DNA of 64,000 nucleotides from contig NZ_KZ454938.1 of NCBI RefSeq assembly GCF_002797325.1, positions 942,267-1,006,266 on the forward strand. The letters run 5' to 3'. Both the position numbers and the translations under genes were made by a program. The notes beneath the pieces were generated by a model. The model saw only the letters and a program-made list of their open reading frames with translations. It did not search any database and was not told the origin of the DNA. This document shows, piece after piece, positions 50,503-58,957 of this stretch. The stretch's first letter is position 1. Every line of letters starts with the position of its first letter. The DNA is from Bacillus sp. FJAT-45037 (GTDB lineage Bacteria > Bacillota > Bacilli > Bacillales > Bacillaceae_D).

Positions 50503-51855
50503 ATGTCGTTTGGCGAATGGACAAAAGAAATCTCAGAATTTATTTGGGGTGCCCCGATGATCCTCGTCTTGTTAGGGGGCGGGCTCATATTAGGTGGATC
50601 GATACGTTTTTATTACATTATACATATCAAATACATTTTCAAATCGACGATTGGTACGTTATTCAAACGAACAAAACATGATCACACAAAAGGTGAAGTG
50701 ACCCCCTTTGGTGCTTTTTCTTCTGCTTTAGCAGGGACAGTTGGTGCAAATAATCTGATTGGAGTCCCTCTCGCCATTCATTATGGTGGACCAGGTGCCC
50801 TTTTTTGGATGTGGATCGTTGCTTTGGTTGGTATGGCGACGATTTTGGTTGAGATTATCCTTGGTCAACGCTATCGTGAGCAAACACCTCAAAAAGAATT
50901 TGTCGGTGGGCCAGCATTTTACATGAGTAGAGGACTTAAATGGCGCTTTGGAGCCCTGTTTTTTGCGATTGGTTTAATCGTTCAACTCGGACTTAGTACA
51001 ATGGTTCAAGCTAAGACCATTGCAGATCGTGTCGGAAATTCTTTTCAGATCTCCTCAACTGTAGCAGGAGCAGCAATGGTGATTATTGTGGCGATATTAG
51101 TATTTGGTGGGATTAAAAGGATTGCAGGGGTAATGAAATTTTTGATTCCTATTATTGTATTTGGTTATGTCGTTTTAACTGTTTTTGTGATCGGATCACA
51201 TTACACTTCTTTATTAAGCACGTTTCAATTAATTATCAGTGAAGCTTTTCAACCGACGGCTGCGGTCGGAAGCTTTGCCGGAGCATCGATTTGGGTAACA
51301 GCGAGATGGGGGCTTGCTCGTGGGTTGTACTCAAGTGAGGCAGGTATGGGAACTGCTCCAATTGCCCATGCAGCGGCAGCGAATCATTCACCCCTTAAAC
51401 AAGCCAATTGGGGAATCATCGCCGTTGTAATTGACACGTTGCTTATTTGTTCATTAACAGGTCTCGCTGTCGTCATTACAAATACATGGACAGAAGTAGA
51501 AGAAGCAGAACAGATGTTGATCAATGCATTTCAAACATTGATGTCGAGTCAAGTAAGCGAGTATTTGTTGACGGTGTTGCTCATTGTGTTTGTGCTACCG
51601 ACTGTGACGATGTTGATTTATTATGCAGAAAAGCAAGCAGACTTCTTATTTAAACATCATCACCCAATCATTGTACGCTCTCTTTATTTGACACTCTTAT
51701 TTATAGGCGTGTTCTGCTCAGCAAGTATGTTATGGAATATGATGGACATTGTTTTAGCCTTTGTTGTGATCCCTAACATGTATGCATTGATTAAGCTTAG
51801 GAAAGAAGCAACCGCAGAAATTAAACAGTTCATATATGACAAAAAGAGAATGTGA
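50503..51855 (+). CDS. Sodium:alanine (AGCS) symporter
   Basis: 450 residues, about 11 membrane helices. Family signatures are GTVGANNLIGVPLAIHYGGPGALFWMWIVALVGMAT (about 76-111; signature GxGNIxG-like) and the SSEAGMGTAPIAHAAA stretch (about 283-298). Transports alanine or glycine with sodium, as in AlsT and relatives. The usual GxGN is here GANN, a small change. AGGAGGAAG precedes ATG 50503. Confidence 0.9.
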   Translation: MSFGEWTKEISEFIWGAPMILVLLGGGLILGGSIRFYYIIHIKYIFKSTIGTLFKRTKHDHTKGEVTPFGAFSSALAGTVGANNLIGVPLAIHYGGPGALFWMWIVALVGMATILVEIILGQRYREQTPQKEFVGGPAFYMSRGLKWRFGALFFAIGLIVQLGLSTMVQAKTIADRVGNSFQISSTVAGAAMVIIVAILVFGGIKRIAGVMKFLIPIIVFGYVVLTVFVIGSHYTSLLSTFQLIISEAFQPTAAVGSFAGASIWVTARWGLARGLYSSEAGMGTAPIAHAAAANHSPLKQANWGIIAVVIDTLLICSLTGLAVVITNTWTEVEEAEQMLINAFQTLMSSQVSEYLLTVLLIVFVLPTVTMLIYYAEKQADFLFKHHHPIIVRSLYLTLLFIGVFCSASMLWNMMDIVLAFVVIPNMYALIKLRKEATAEIKQFIYDKKRM

Positions 51856-51987
51856 AATATTCAAAACGTTTTGTAAAAACTTGTAATTACAGGAAAAAGG
51901 CTTATATAGTCATAAAACTTTTAGTATGATGGTGGTAGTTCGAAGCACATGTTAAAAATTTCAACTGACTTGAAGGAGGAATTTTCA

Positions 51988-52143
51988 ATGAGCAAGAAAC
52001 TACTTTATATGATTTTAGCAGGGGCATTATCAGTGAGTGTATTGGCTGCATGCGGCGACCCAGTCGATGAGCCAGCGCCAGGTGAAGATCCAGCAATGGA
52101 AATGGAAGATGATGTAGAGCTTGAAGAAGAAGAAGCGGAATAA
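51988..52143 (+). CDS. Tiny acidic lipoprotein
   Basis: 51 residues. Signal peptide KKLLYMILAGALSVSVLAAC ends in the lipobox LAAC with Cys at about 21; the mature part of 30 residues is almost all acidic and proline (DPVDEPAPGEDPAMEMEDD...). A strong AAGGAGGAATTTTC site and a terminator bracket it. Function unknown; the composition resembles the linker of the next lipoprotein (ArtP). Confidence 0.75.
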   Translation: MSKKLLYMILAGALSVSVLAACGDPVDEPAPGEDPAMEMEDDVELEEEEAE

Positions 52144-52161
52144 ATTCGAATAAATCATCAG

Positions 52162-52195
52162 GATGATCGTAACTATTGTTACGGTCATCTTTTTT
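52162..52195 (+). terminator. Terminator of the tiny lipoprotein gene
   Basis: GATGATCGTAAC / GTTACGGTCATC (one mismatch), 4-base loop, T6. Confidence 0.88.
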
Positions 52196-52210
52196 GTCAA
52201 GTGAAATAGC

Positions 52211-52238
52211 TTGACTAAACAAAATATTCTGATAATAT
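52211..52238 (+). promoter_or_regulatory. Sigma-A promoter of artPQR
   Basis: TTGACT (52211-52216), 16-base spacer, TAATAT (52233-52238). Confidence 0.6.
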
Positions 52239-52274
52239 TAAATCAATGAATTTATTTATAAAAAGTTATTTTCA

Positions 52275-52300
52275 TGCATAATAATGTGTGTTATTATGCA
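52275..52300. promoter_or_regulatory. Perfect inverted repeat in the artP leader
   Basis: TGCATAATAA-N6-TTATTATGCA, 10-bp arms with no mismatch, about 35 bases after the expected transcription start and 53 before artP. It is an operator candidate. An ARG-box-like half site (ATGAAT, 52247-52252) lies nearby, so ArgR/AhrC is one candidate. Confidence 0.55.
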
Positions 52301-52352
52301 TCTAGAAGCATAAATATAATTTACTAGAAAAGTAGTGGGGGTCGATTTTAAG

Positions 52353-53186
52353 ATGAAAAAGTACAAATGGCAAGTAATGAGTGCATCAGCTATTTTATCA
52401 GTAGGGTTATTAGCAGGGTGTGGAGCAAGTGGTGATGCGCCAGCTGAATCAACAGAACCAGTGGATGAGCCTACCGGAGAAGAAAATGAAGAAGCTACGA
52501 CAGGTGAAAATGGAACACTTACGATGGCAACTTCAGCTGATTATCCACCATATGAATCTGTAGAACTTGAAACGGGCGAAATCATCGGCTTTGATGTTGA
52601 TATTGCTAAACATATTACAAGTGAATTAGGGTATGAGCTAAAGATTGAAGATGTCGATTTTAATGGACTCATTCCAGCGATGGAAGCAGGGCGTGCAGAT
52701 TTTGTATTAGCGGGCATGACACCAACTCCAGATCGTATGGAAAACGTAGATTTCTCTGATATTTATTACGAAGCGAAAAACTTAATTGTTTCTCAAGAAA
52801 GTGATGAAATTGATTCACTTGAAGGCTTAGACGGATTAACAGTAGGGGTTCAACTTGGTTCAATCCAAGAAGGAGAAGCAGAGGACATGGCTGAAGAGTT
52901 TGGATTCAATGTCGAGAAACGTGATCGTATCCCGGAATTGATTCAAGAGCTATTAGCAGGACGTATTGATGCGATCCTTATGGAAGATACAGTGGCAGAT
53001 GGTTACATGGGTTCTCAAGAAGGGTTAACGTACTTCGAAATTGAAAATTCAGACCTAGCTGGTTCTGCGATTGCTTTCCCTAAAGGTAGCGAGCTTCAAG
53101 AGCCATTCAACGAAAAGTTAAATGAGATGATTGAAAGTGGCTTAATGGATGAGCTCATCATCAAATGGTTTGATACAGCAGAATAA
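52353..53186 (+). CDS. artP: Amino acid ABC transporter, binding lipoprotein
   Basis: 277 residues. Lipobox LLAGC (Cys about 21), then an acidic spacer and a type 3 solute-binding domain: TMATSADYPPYESVELETGEIIGFDVDIAK (about 50-79), AGMTPTPDRMENVDFSD and LDGLTVGVQLGSIQ. Gene order binding protein, permease, ATPase, then yqjA equals artP-artQ-artR-yqjA of B. subtilis, where the substrate is arginine. ATG 52353 has GGGGGT about 13 bases before it; the ORF could start at a GTG 18 bases upstream. Confidence 0.88.
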   Translation: MKKYKWQVMSASAILSVGLLAGCGASGDAPAESTEPVDEPTGEENEEATTGENGTLTMATSADYPPYESVELETGEIIGFDVDIAKHITSELGYELKIEDVDFNGLIPAMEAGRADFVLAGMTPTPDRMENVDFSDIYYEAKNLIVSQESDEIDSLEGLDGLTVGVQLGSIQEGEAEDMAEEFGFNVEKRDRIPELIQELLAGRIDAILMEDTVADGYMGSQEGLTYFEIENSDLAGSAIAFPKGSELQEPFNEKLNEMIESGLMDELIIKWFDTAE

Positions 53187-53218
53187 ACAACACGCAGTGT
53201 AGGAAGGAAACCTCAGTC

Positions 53219-53875
53219 ATGAATATTGATTTTAAAGTGATTGAACCTCATATCCCTTTTATTTTAAAAGGGATTGGGGTTACCTTACAATTTGTTTCAA
53301 CATCATTGTTAGTCGGTCTAGTGTTAGGAATTATCCTTGCCGTCATGAAAATCGGAAAAATCACCGTTCTTCGTTGGTTTGCCCACTTTTATACATCGAT
53401 CTTCCGAGGTACACCTTTAATTTTGCAATTATCCATTATTTATTATGGTGCGCCGCAATTTGGAATTGAAATGAGTGCATACGTAGCTGCTGTTTTAGCA
53501 TTTGGATTAAACTCTTCTGCCTATGTATCTGAAATTATACGTGCAGGGATTCAAGCGGTTGATAAAGGTCAAAAAGAAGCTGCTGCAGCTCTTGGAATTC
53601 CTGAGCGCCCAATGTTGCTTCGGATTATTTTGCCACAAGCGTTTCGTAATATTTTACCCGCACTATTTAATGAGTTTATTAACTTAACGAAGGAATCTGC
53701 AATTGTGTCTGTTATTGGTGTATGGGATATTATGCGCCGTGCACAAATCGTCAACGCCCAAATTTATAAATACTTTGAAGCTTTATTATTTGTTGGGTTA
53801 ATCTATTATGTCATGGTGATGATTTTAACAATCATTGGACGGATGATTGAAAGGAGATTACAACGTAGTGATTAA
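53219..53875 (+). CDS. artQ: Amino acid ABC transporter, permease
   Basis: 218 residues, five membrane helices, HisM/HisQ type. The EAA loop [34 protein letters not shown] (about 120-153) is the ATPase contact site. Within 32 bases of artP, and its end overlaps artR by eight bases. Confidence 0.92.
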   Translation: MNIDFKVIEPHIPFILKGIGVTLQFVSTSLLVGLVLGIILAVMKIGKITVLRWFAHFYTSIFRGTPLILQLSIIYYGAPQFGIEMSAYVAAVLAFGLNSSAYVSEIIRAGIQAVDKGQKEAAAALGIPERPMLLRIILPQAFRNILPALFNEFINLTKESAIVSVIGVWDIMRRAQIVNAQIYKYFEALLFVGLIYYVMVMILTIIGRMIERRLQRSD

Positions 53876-54590
53876 AGTAGAAGACTTGCACAAGTCCTTT
53901 GGAAAAATAGAAGTCTTAAAAGGCATTACAACGGAAGTGAAAAAAGGAGATGTCGTTGCTGTGATCGGGCCTTCTGGTTCTGGTAAATCAACACTCTTAC
54001 GTTGTATGAATCTCCTAGAACAACCGACACTCGGGAAAATTTGGGTTGGAGATCAAGAGCTGACTAAAAAGAAAACCAATGTTTTAAAAGCGCGTGAAAG
54101 TATTGGCATGGTGTTTCAGCATTTTCATTTATTCCCACATATGACAGTGTTGCAAAACTTGACGTACGCCCCGATGAAGGTCAAAGGCTTATCAAAAACA
54201 GAAGCAACAAAACGAGCAGAAGCGTTGTTAGAGAAAGTCGGTCTATTGATCAAAAAAGATGAGTATCCGAATCGTCTATCAGGTGGTCAAAAACAACGTG
54301 TCGCAATCGCACGTGCGCTAGCAATGGAACCAGAGGTTATGTTGTTTGATGAACCAACGAGTGCACTTGATCCTGAGATGGTTAAAGAAGTATTAGCAGT
54401 TATCAAAGATCTTGCGCTATCGGGAATGACGATGGTCATTGTCACACACGAAATGGGATTCGCCCGTGAAGTTGCTGATCGCGTGCTCTTCTTAGACGGA
54501 GGTGTTCTTGTTGAGGATGCGCCGCCAAGCACATTTTTCACAGCACCTAAATCAACACGTGCAAAAGATTTCTTAGAGAAAGTCTTATAA
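53868..54590 (+). CDS. artR: Amino acid ABC transporter, ATPase
   Basis: 240 residues. Walker [10 protein letters not shown] (about 33-41), signature [15 protein letters not shown] (about 137-151), Walker [15 protein letters not shown] (about 157-170). The start is GTG 53868, since AAAGGAGA lies 9 bases upstream and the protein then opens [11 protein letters not shown]. The same length as B. subtilis ArtR as I recall it. A terminator follows. Confidence 0.93.
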   Translation: MIKVEDLHKSFGKIEVLKGITTEVKKGDVVAVIGPSGSGKSTLLRCMNLLEQPTLGKIWVGDQELTKKKTNVLKARESIGMVFQHFHLFPHMTVLQNLTYAPMKVKGLSKTEATKRAEALLEKVGLLIKKDEYPNRLSGGQKQRVAIARALAMEPEVMLFDEPTSALDPEMVKEVLAVIKDLALSGMTMVIVTHEMGFAREVADRVLFLDGGVLVEDAPPSTFFTAPKSTRAKDFLEKVL

Positions 54591-54596
54591 GAAAAA

Positions 54597-54635
54597 GGTT
54601 CACAGTCAGTTTTGCGCTGTGGGTCTTTTTGCGTT
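54597..54635 (+). terminator. Terminator of the art operon
   Basis: GGTTCACAG / CTGTGGGTC stem with G-T pairs and a loop of 11 bases, then T5. Confidence 0.65.
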
Positions 54636-54696
54636 TTTTGAGAGATTCATCCTTAAATATGATAAACTAGAGCAAAAAAAGAAGGGTCTGTGAGGG

Positions 54697-55665
54697 ATGA
54701 ATTTTAAAATTGGCTATCGAACCTTAAAGACCGCAGTAGGTTCAGGTATCGCAATTGCTATAGCGCAAATGCTGGAGCTTGATTTTTATGCATCTGCCGC
54801 TATTATTACAATTCTTTGTATATCAGTGACGAGAAGACTTTCGCTCGTTGTTTCATGGACTAGATTTGTCGCTTGTTTAATTGGAATGGGTTATAGTGTC
54901 TTGATCTTTGAAGGATTAGGGTATCAGCCGTGGTCCTTAATGATTCTTTTACTCATTTTTATCCCTACAGCTGTCATGTTTAAGTTGCAAGAAGGTATTG
55001 TGACAAGCCTTGTTATAGTTTTGCATTTATACACATTACAACAAGTATCGATCGCGATTTTACTGAATGAGCTTTGGTTAATCGTGATTGGAATTGGTGT
55101 CGCACTGATCATGAATTTATATATGCCAAGTAGTGAGAAGATTTTAAGAGTCTACTTACGAGAGATCGAAGCTCATTTTAAAATGATCTTACATGAAATG
55201 GCTGAATATTTACGGCACGGTGAAAGTGATTGGAACGGTCAAGAGATTCCCGAGACGATTGAGCTATTAAAGAAAGGGAAAAATGAAGCGTTAAGAAATG
55301 TACATAATCACATTGTCCGTTATGAGGATCAATATTACCATTATTTCAAAATGCGAGAGAAACAATTTGAGATTGTGGAGAGATTAATGCCGTTTATCTC
55401 TTCTCTTGAAAAATCACTTCCGCAAAGTGTAGAACTCGCAAATTTTCTCGAGGAATTAAGTAAGTCACTAAGCCCGGCCAATCATGTTTCTTACTTTATG
55501 GAACGTCTTGATCGCATGGAAGCTAATTTCAAAAAAATGGATTTGCCACAAACGCGAGAGGAGTTTGAAATTAGATCGTCGTTATTTTATATTATGCATG
55601 AATTAAGACAGTACCTGCTTATAAAAGATCGATTGTGGAATCACGTGGATAAACGTTCGATTTAA
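54697..55665 (+). CDS. yqjA: YqjA, aromatic acid exporter-like membrane protein
   Basis: 322 residues, the B. subtilis YqjA length. N-terminal half: four or so membrane helices (KTAVGSGIAIAIAQMLELDFYASAAIITILCI, about 11-42) of the DUF939/ArAE family. C-terminal half (about 150-322) is a charged helical cytoplasmic domain. Function unproven; relatives include aromatic acid exporters. It follows artR as in B. subtilis, but has its own AAGGGTCTGTGAGGG leader after the art terminator. Confidence 0.88.
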   Translation: MNFKIGYRTLKTAVGSGIAIAIAQMLELDFYASAAIITILCISVTRRLSLVVSWTRFVACLIGMGYSVLIFEGLGYQPWSLMILLLIFIPTAVMFKLQEGIVTSLVIVLHLYTLQQVSIAILLNELWLIVIGIGVALIMNLYMPSSEKILRVYLREIEAHFKMILHEMAEYLRHGESDWNGQEIPETIELLKKGKNEALRNVHNHIVRYEDQYYHYFKMREKQFEIVERLMPFISSLEKSLPQSVELANFLEELSKSLSPANHVSYFMERLDRMEANFKKMDLPQTREEFEIRSSLFYIMHELRQYLLIKDRLWNHVDKRSI

Positions 55666-55702
55666 CGTACAGACTAACAAGAAAACGGATTGGTGATATG
55701 GT

Positions 55703-56209
55703 ATGGTGTCTATTTTGTTAGTCATAAGTTTAGTGGCCTCACCTATCTGGCCACTAGGTGCCAACCCAAGTCATGGCGACCCCTTTCTCATTGTAAATAG
55801 TGCGACGAACGAACTTGCATGGATAGAGGGTGGCGACATACAAGAAATCCTCTCTGTCGCAACTGGAAAGGCAACCGATCAAACACCGATTGGCGAATTC
55901 ACTGTGGTCGTGAAAGCGAAAGATCCTTACTACCGAAAGTTAGATATTAAAGGTGGGGATCCAAATAATCCATTAGGAACAAGGTGGATCGGTTTTGATG
56001 CGCTTGATACTGATGGGCGAATCTATGGGATACATGGCACCAATCGTCCTGAATTGATCGGGAATCATGTCACAGGTGGTTGCATTCGCTTACCAAATGA
56101 AACCGTAGAATGGCTGTATGATCAAGTCCCTCTTGGAACCAAGATTTATATCGTAGGTGAAGATGGTCGATCATTCGAGGAAATTGCCAAAGAGGCTGGG
56201 GCTATGTAA
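55703..56209 (+). CDS. L,D-transpeptidase (YkuD domain), exported
   Basis: 168 residues. Signal peptide (about 1-20, VSILLVISLVASPIWPLG). YkuD domain with the catalytic pair H111 in IHGTN and C127 in HVTGGCIRLPN. It makes 3-3 cross-links or links proteins to peptidoglycan. No LysM domain, unlike B. subtilis YkuD. The ATG is 38 bases after yqjA, so it may be co-transcribed; a strong terminator follows. Confidence 0.9.
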   Translation: MVSILLVISLVASPIWPLGANPSHGDPFLIVNSATNELAWIEGGDIQEILSVATGKATDQTPIGEFTVVVKAKDPYYRKLDIKGGDPNNPLGTRWIGFDALDTDGRIYGIHGTNRPELIGNHVTGGCIRLPNETVEWLYDQVPLGTKIYIVGEDGRSFEEIAKEAGAM

Positions 56210-56215
56210 TAAATA

Positions 56216-56248
56216 AGTCGCTGTCTAAGAATAGACAGCGACTTTTTG
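56216..56248. terminator. Terminator
   Basis: A 12-bp perfect stem AGTCGCTGTCTA / TAGACAGCGACT with a 4-base loop and T5. Confidence 0.92.
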
Positions 56249-56254
56249 TTATTA

Positions 56255-56344
56255 TTAAAACAATGAGACTCCCATTAATAGCGTTCCGATAACCATTGTA
56301 AAAATCATTAAATAAATAATTGTTTTTTGGAATTTACGTGGCAT
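56255..56344 (-). CDS. Prli42-like stressosome-linked mini-protein
   Basis: 29 residues: a basic start (MPRKFQKT) then one membrane helix (IIYLMIFTMVIGTLLMGVSL). This basic-then-helix form is that of Prli42, a Listeria membrane miniprotein that anchors the stressosome, with relatives widespread in Bacilli. GAGGAGGG lies 10 bases before ATG 56344, and the stop is at 56255. Another ATG four bases upstream runs into a stop after four codons. It lies next to the mce (yqjC) gene. Similarity judged by eye; the sequence is too short for certainty. Confidence 0.65.
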   Translation of the reverse strand: MPRKFQKTIIYLMIFTMVIGTLLMGVSLF

Positions 56345-56514
56345 GCATAAACCCTCCTCATACGTCAGTACCTCTATTTTACTCATTTTTAACGTCGAGG
56401 ACAAGGGGATAAGTGATAATAATGAAAAATTGACAAGTTATGCAGGGATTTATAACGGGTATGTTGAATAAGAAGTAGAAGTAATAGATAGTCATGAATG
56501 GAGGAGTGGTTCCT

Positions 56515-56940
56515 TTGAGTGAAAAGACACCGAAGAAAATTGATCATATTGGGATTGCTGTAACATCGATTGAAGAAGTACTCCCATTTTATGTTGGTAG
56601 TTTGAAATTACGGTTAATTGGTATTGAAGAAGTAGAGTCACAAGGGGTAAAGGTGGCTTTTCTAGGCGTTGGTGAATCGAAAATTGAGTTGTTAGAACCG
56701 TTATCTGAGGATAGCCCGATTGCCAAGTACATTGCTAAACGTGGTGAGGGTGTTCATCATATCGCTTTAGGTGTGACGAGTATCGAATCACGGATTGAAG
56801 ATATTAAGGAAAATGGGGTTCAGATGATTCACAACGAACCCGTACCTGGAGCAGGTGGAGCCAAGGTAGCTTTTCTCCATCCCAAATCAGCTAGAGGCGT
56901 GCTGTATGAATTTTGCGAGAAAGCACAACCTATAGAATAA
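56515..56940 (+). CDS. mce: Methylmalonyl-CoA epimerase
   Basis: 141 residues, two glyoxalase-fold modules. Metal ligands are in KIDHIGIAV (about 8-16), GVHHIALGV (about 82-90) and GVLYEFCE (about 128-135); LLEPLSEDSPIAKYI is typical. It interconverts R and S methylmalonyl-CoA. The start is TTG 56515 after GGAGGAGTGG; an ATG 21 bases upstream precedes the site. Matches yqjC, which is followed in B. subtilis by a propionyl-CoA carboxylase subunit (yqjD); here that gene is absent and yqjE follows. Confidence 0.85.
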   Translation: MSEKTPKKIDHIGIAVTSIEEVLPFYVGSLKLRLIGIEEVESQGVKVAFLGVGESKIELLEPLSEDSPIAKYIAKRGEGVHHIALGVTSIESRIEDIKENGVQMIHNEPVPGAGGAKVAFLHPKSARGVLYEFCEKAQPIE

Positions 56941-56958
56941 TGGTGGATAAGAACTAAT

Positions 56959-56991
56959 AGAGCGTACCTTCTAAGGAAGTGCGCTCTTTCT
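56959..56991 (+). terminator. Terminator after mce
   Basis: AGAGCG...CGCTCT with an inner CCTT/AAGG helix, then TTT. Confidence 0.65.
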
Positions 56992-57107
56992 GAGGTCATG
57001 ATTCTTAATGTCATTCTTGTTAATATGGGGAAAAGATAGTCAAAGGATGAAAAAAAACGCAAAATCATGTACGATGAAACAGATACTACAAATTGGAGGC
57101 ATACATA

Positions 57108-58226
57108 ATGATTAACGAACAACGATTAGTAGATGAATTTTTAGAGCTTGTACAAATTGATTCAGAAACAAAATTCGAGCAAGAAATTGCGCCAATTTTG
57201 ACCAAGAAATTCACAGCACTAGGTGTGGAGGTTTTTGAAGATGACGCTAAAGACAAAACCGAGCACGGTGCAGGGAACTTGATTTGCACATTACCGGGAA
57301 CGAAAGACGGTGTTGATACAATCTACTTCACTTGTCATATGGATACAGTCGTGCCAGGAAACGGCGTGAAGCCATCGATTCAAGATGGATATGTTGTCAC
57401 AGATGGAACAACGATTTTAGGGGCAGATGATAAAGCAGGGATTGCGGCAATGCTTGAAGGGATTCGAGTTCTTAAAGAACAAAACATCGAGCATGGTACA
57501 ATTCAGTTTATTATCACTGTCGGCGAAGAGTCAGGACTTGTTGGAGCAAAGGCTATGAACCCTGCTCTACTGACTGCAAAATACGGATTTGCGCTTGATA
57601 GTGATGGAGCTGTTGGAAACATCATTGTGGCTGCACCAACACAAGCAAAAGTTCGTGCAGTTGTTCACGGCAAAACCGCACATGCTGGCGTTGCACCAGA
57701 AAAGGGCATCTCCGCTATTACAGTTGCAGCGAGAGCTATTTCAAAAATGCCTTTAGGCCGCATTGATGAAGAAACCACAGCAAACATCGGTCGTTTTGAG
57801 GGTGGGAGTCAGACAAATATCGTTTGTGATCACGTGTCGATCTTAGCGGAAGCTCGTTCATTAGTGAATGAGAAGATGGAAGCGCAAGTCGCGAAAATGA
57901 AAGAAGCATTTGAATCAGCAGCAGCTGAAATGGGAACAAAAGCAGATGTTGAAGTTGATGTCATGTATCCTGGATTCAAACTTGGTGATGGTGACGAAGT
58001 AGTTGAAGTGGCTAAACGTGCCATGACTTCTATAGGTCGCACGCCAGCTCTTCTTCAAAGTGGTGGTGGAAGCGATGCGAATATATTCGCGGGTCACGGA
58101 GTTCCGACTGTCAACTTAGCTGTTGGCTATGAAGAAATCCACACGAAAAATGAACGTATGCCTATTGCAGAGCTTGTGAAGCTTTCAGAAGCGGTTGTCG
58201 CGGTAGTAAAAGAAGTAGCAAAATAA
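57108..58226 (+). CDS. yqjE: M20 family peptidase (PepT/YqjE-like)
   Basis: 372 residues. Zinc ligands are in FTCHMDTVVPG (about 76-86), GADDKAG (about 106-112) and TVGEESGLVGAK (about 135-146); the inserted dimerization domain is about 180-290. Members are tripeptidases or similar. ATG 57108 has TTGGAGGC before it; a frame five codons longer lacks support. It follows mce in the order known for B. subtilis yqjC...yqjE. Confidence 0.9.
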   Translation: MINEQRLVDEFLELVQIDSETKFEQEIAPILTKKFTALGVEVFEDDAKDKTEHGAGNLICTLPGTKDGVDTIYFTCHMDTVVPGNGVKPSIQDGYVVTDGTTILGADDKAGIAAMLEGIRVLKEQNIEHGTIQFIITVGEESGLVGAKAMNPALLTAKYGFALDSDGAVGNIIVAAPTQAKVRAVVHGKTAHAGVAPEKGISAITVAARAISKMPLGRIDEETTANIGRFEGGSQTNIVCDHVSILAEARSLVNEKMEAQVAKMKEAFESAAAEMGTKADVEVDVMYPGFKLGDGDEVVEVAKRAMTSIGRTPALLQSGGGSDANIFAGHGVPTVNLAVGYEEIHTKNERMPIAELVKLSEAVVAVVKEVAK

Positions 58227-58235
58227 AAACAAAAG

Positions 58236-58275
58236 AAAACTCCGTTGAACTGATTTCGATTCAACGGAGTTTTTT
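58236..58275 (+). terminator. Terminator after yqjE
   Basis: A 14-bp stem (AAAACTCCGTTGAA / TTCAACGGAGTTTT) with a 10-base loop and T6. Confidence 0.92.
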
Positions 58276-58294
58276 ACGTATAAACAAACCAACA

Positions 58295-58309
58295 TTGTCA
58301 TTATGACAA
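58295..58309. promoter_or_regulatory. 7-1-7 palindrome
   Basis: TTGTCAT-T-ATGACAA, a perfect 7-1-7 inverted repeat, the geometry of Fur-family boxes, followed 2 bases later by TATAAT (58312-58317). No plus-strand gene follows before 58958, so its target is unclear. Confidence 0.35.
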
Positions 58310-58507
58310 AATATAATAGAAAATGATTGCATCTGTAAGCCTATCGTTTTCTCGGTTTGAAGCAGAAGAAGAAGAATCGACAATTACATGAGACTATAAA
58401 CAATCATTAAAACTAATTTAAAAAATGTAGCTAAAGCTAGGGTTATGTTGTTACTGTTTATCGAGCTTAGCCATTCATTAAGAACTAAAAATCAAAAAAG
58501 GGTTCTT

Positions 58508-58714
58508 TTAATGAAGGAATCGAGAACTGTTATGTACGTCTCGGCCAAATTCTAAGCTTTCTAAAACCATTTCCTCTGAATCACCAGTCATTTTTGCAAT
58601 TTCTGAGATGCTAGGTGATTTAAAATGTGTTTCATGATAGTTTTGGAGGATCAAAACAATTCGGTCGTAAACATCGGCAAAACGCTGATTGTCTCTTGAC
58701 ATATAGTTGTTCAT
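58508..58714 (-). CDS. Small protein resembling sigma-70 region 3
   Basis: 68 residues. SPSISEIAKMTGDSEEMVLESLEFG (about 33-57) follows the helix-turn-helix pattern of sigma factor region 3 (SPT-SEIA-x-L-x-SEE-x-V-x-EALE-x-G), preceded by a long helix. Regions 2 and 4 are absent: it is too small to be a whole sigma factor. ATG 58714 lies after GGAGGTGTCGCTATAC; the frame upstream to 58753 has no site. A LexA-like box lies 41-54 bases upstream. Function unknown; it could be a remnant or an autonomous regulator. Confidence 0.65.
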   Translation of the reverse strand: MNNYMSRDNQRFADVYDRIVLILQNYHETHFKSPSISEIAKMTGDSEEMVLESLEFGRDVHNSSRFLH

Positions 58715-58754
58715 TGTATAGCGACACCTCCTATAGAAAGTAACATTGATCATA

Positions 58755-58768
58755 CGAGCGTATGTTAC
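58755..58768. promoter_or_regulatory. LexA-like (DinR) box 1
   Basis: CGAGCGTATGTTAC matches CGAACRNRYGTTYC at 12 of 14 positions. It lies in the divergent gap upstream of the small sigma-like gene. Confidence 0.45.
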
Positions 58769-58906
58769 CTATACCCATAACGATACTGGAAGATTTAACA
58801 AAGAGCAAACGTATGTAGTCCTTTAGTTCTCACTAAAAGTTGAATTTACATAAATGGCCCTAATATGGTGCATCGTCCTGCCTATACTAAAAAACTATGT
58901 AATCTC

Positions 58907-58935
58907 TTCAAATAGCGAACATTCTTTCGTATAAT
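58907..58935 (+). promoter_or_regulatory. dinB promoter with LexA-like box
   Basis: TTCAAA (58907-58912), 17-base spacer, TATAAT (58930-58935). The spacer is filled by CGAACATTCTTTCG (58916-58929), which matches CGAAC-N4-GTTCG except for one base. LexA bound there would block RNA polymerase, so SOS control of dinB is likely. Confidence 0.65.
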
Positions 58936-58957
58936 AAGCGTATAAGGAGGGGGAGGC

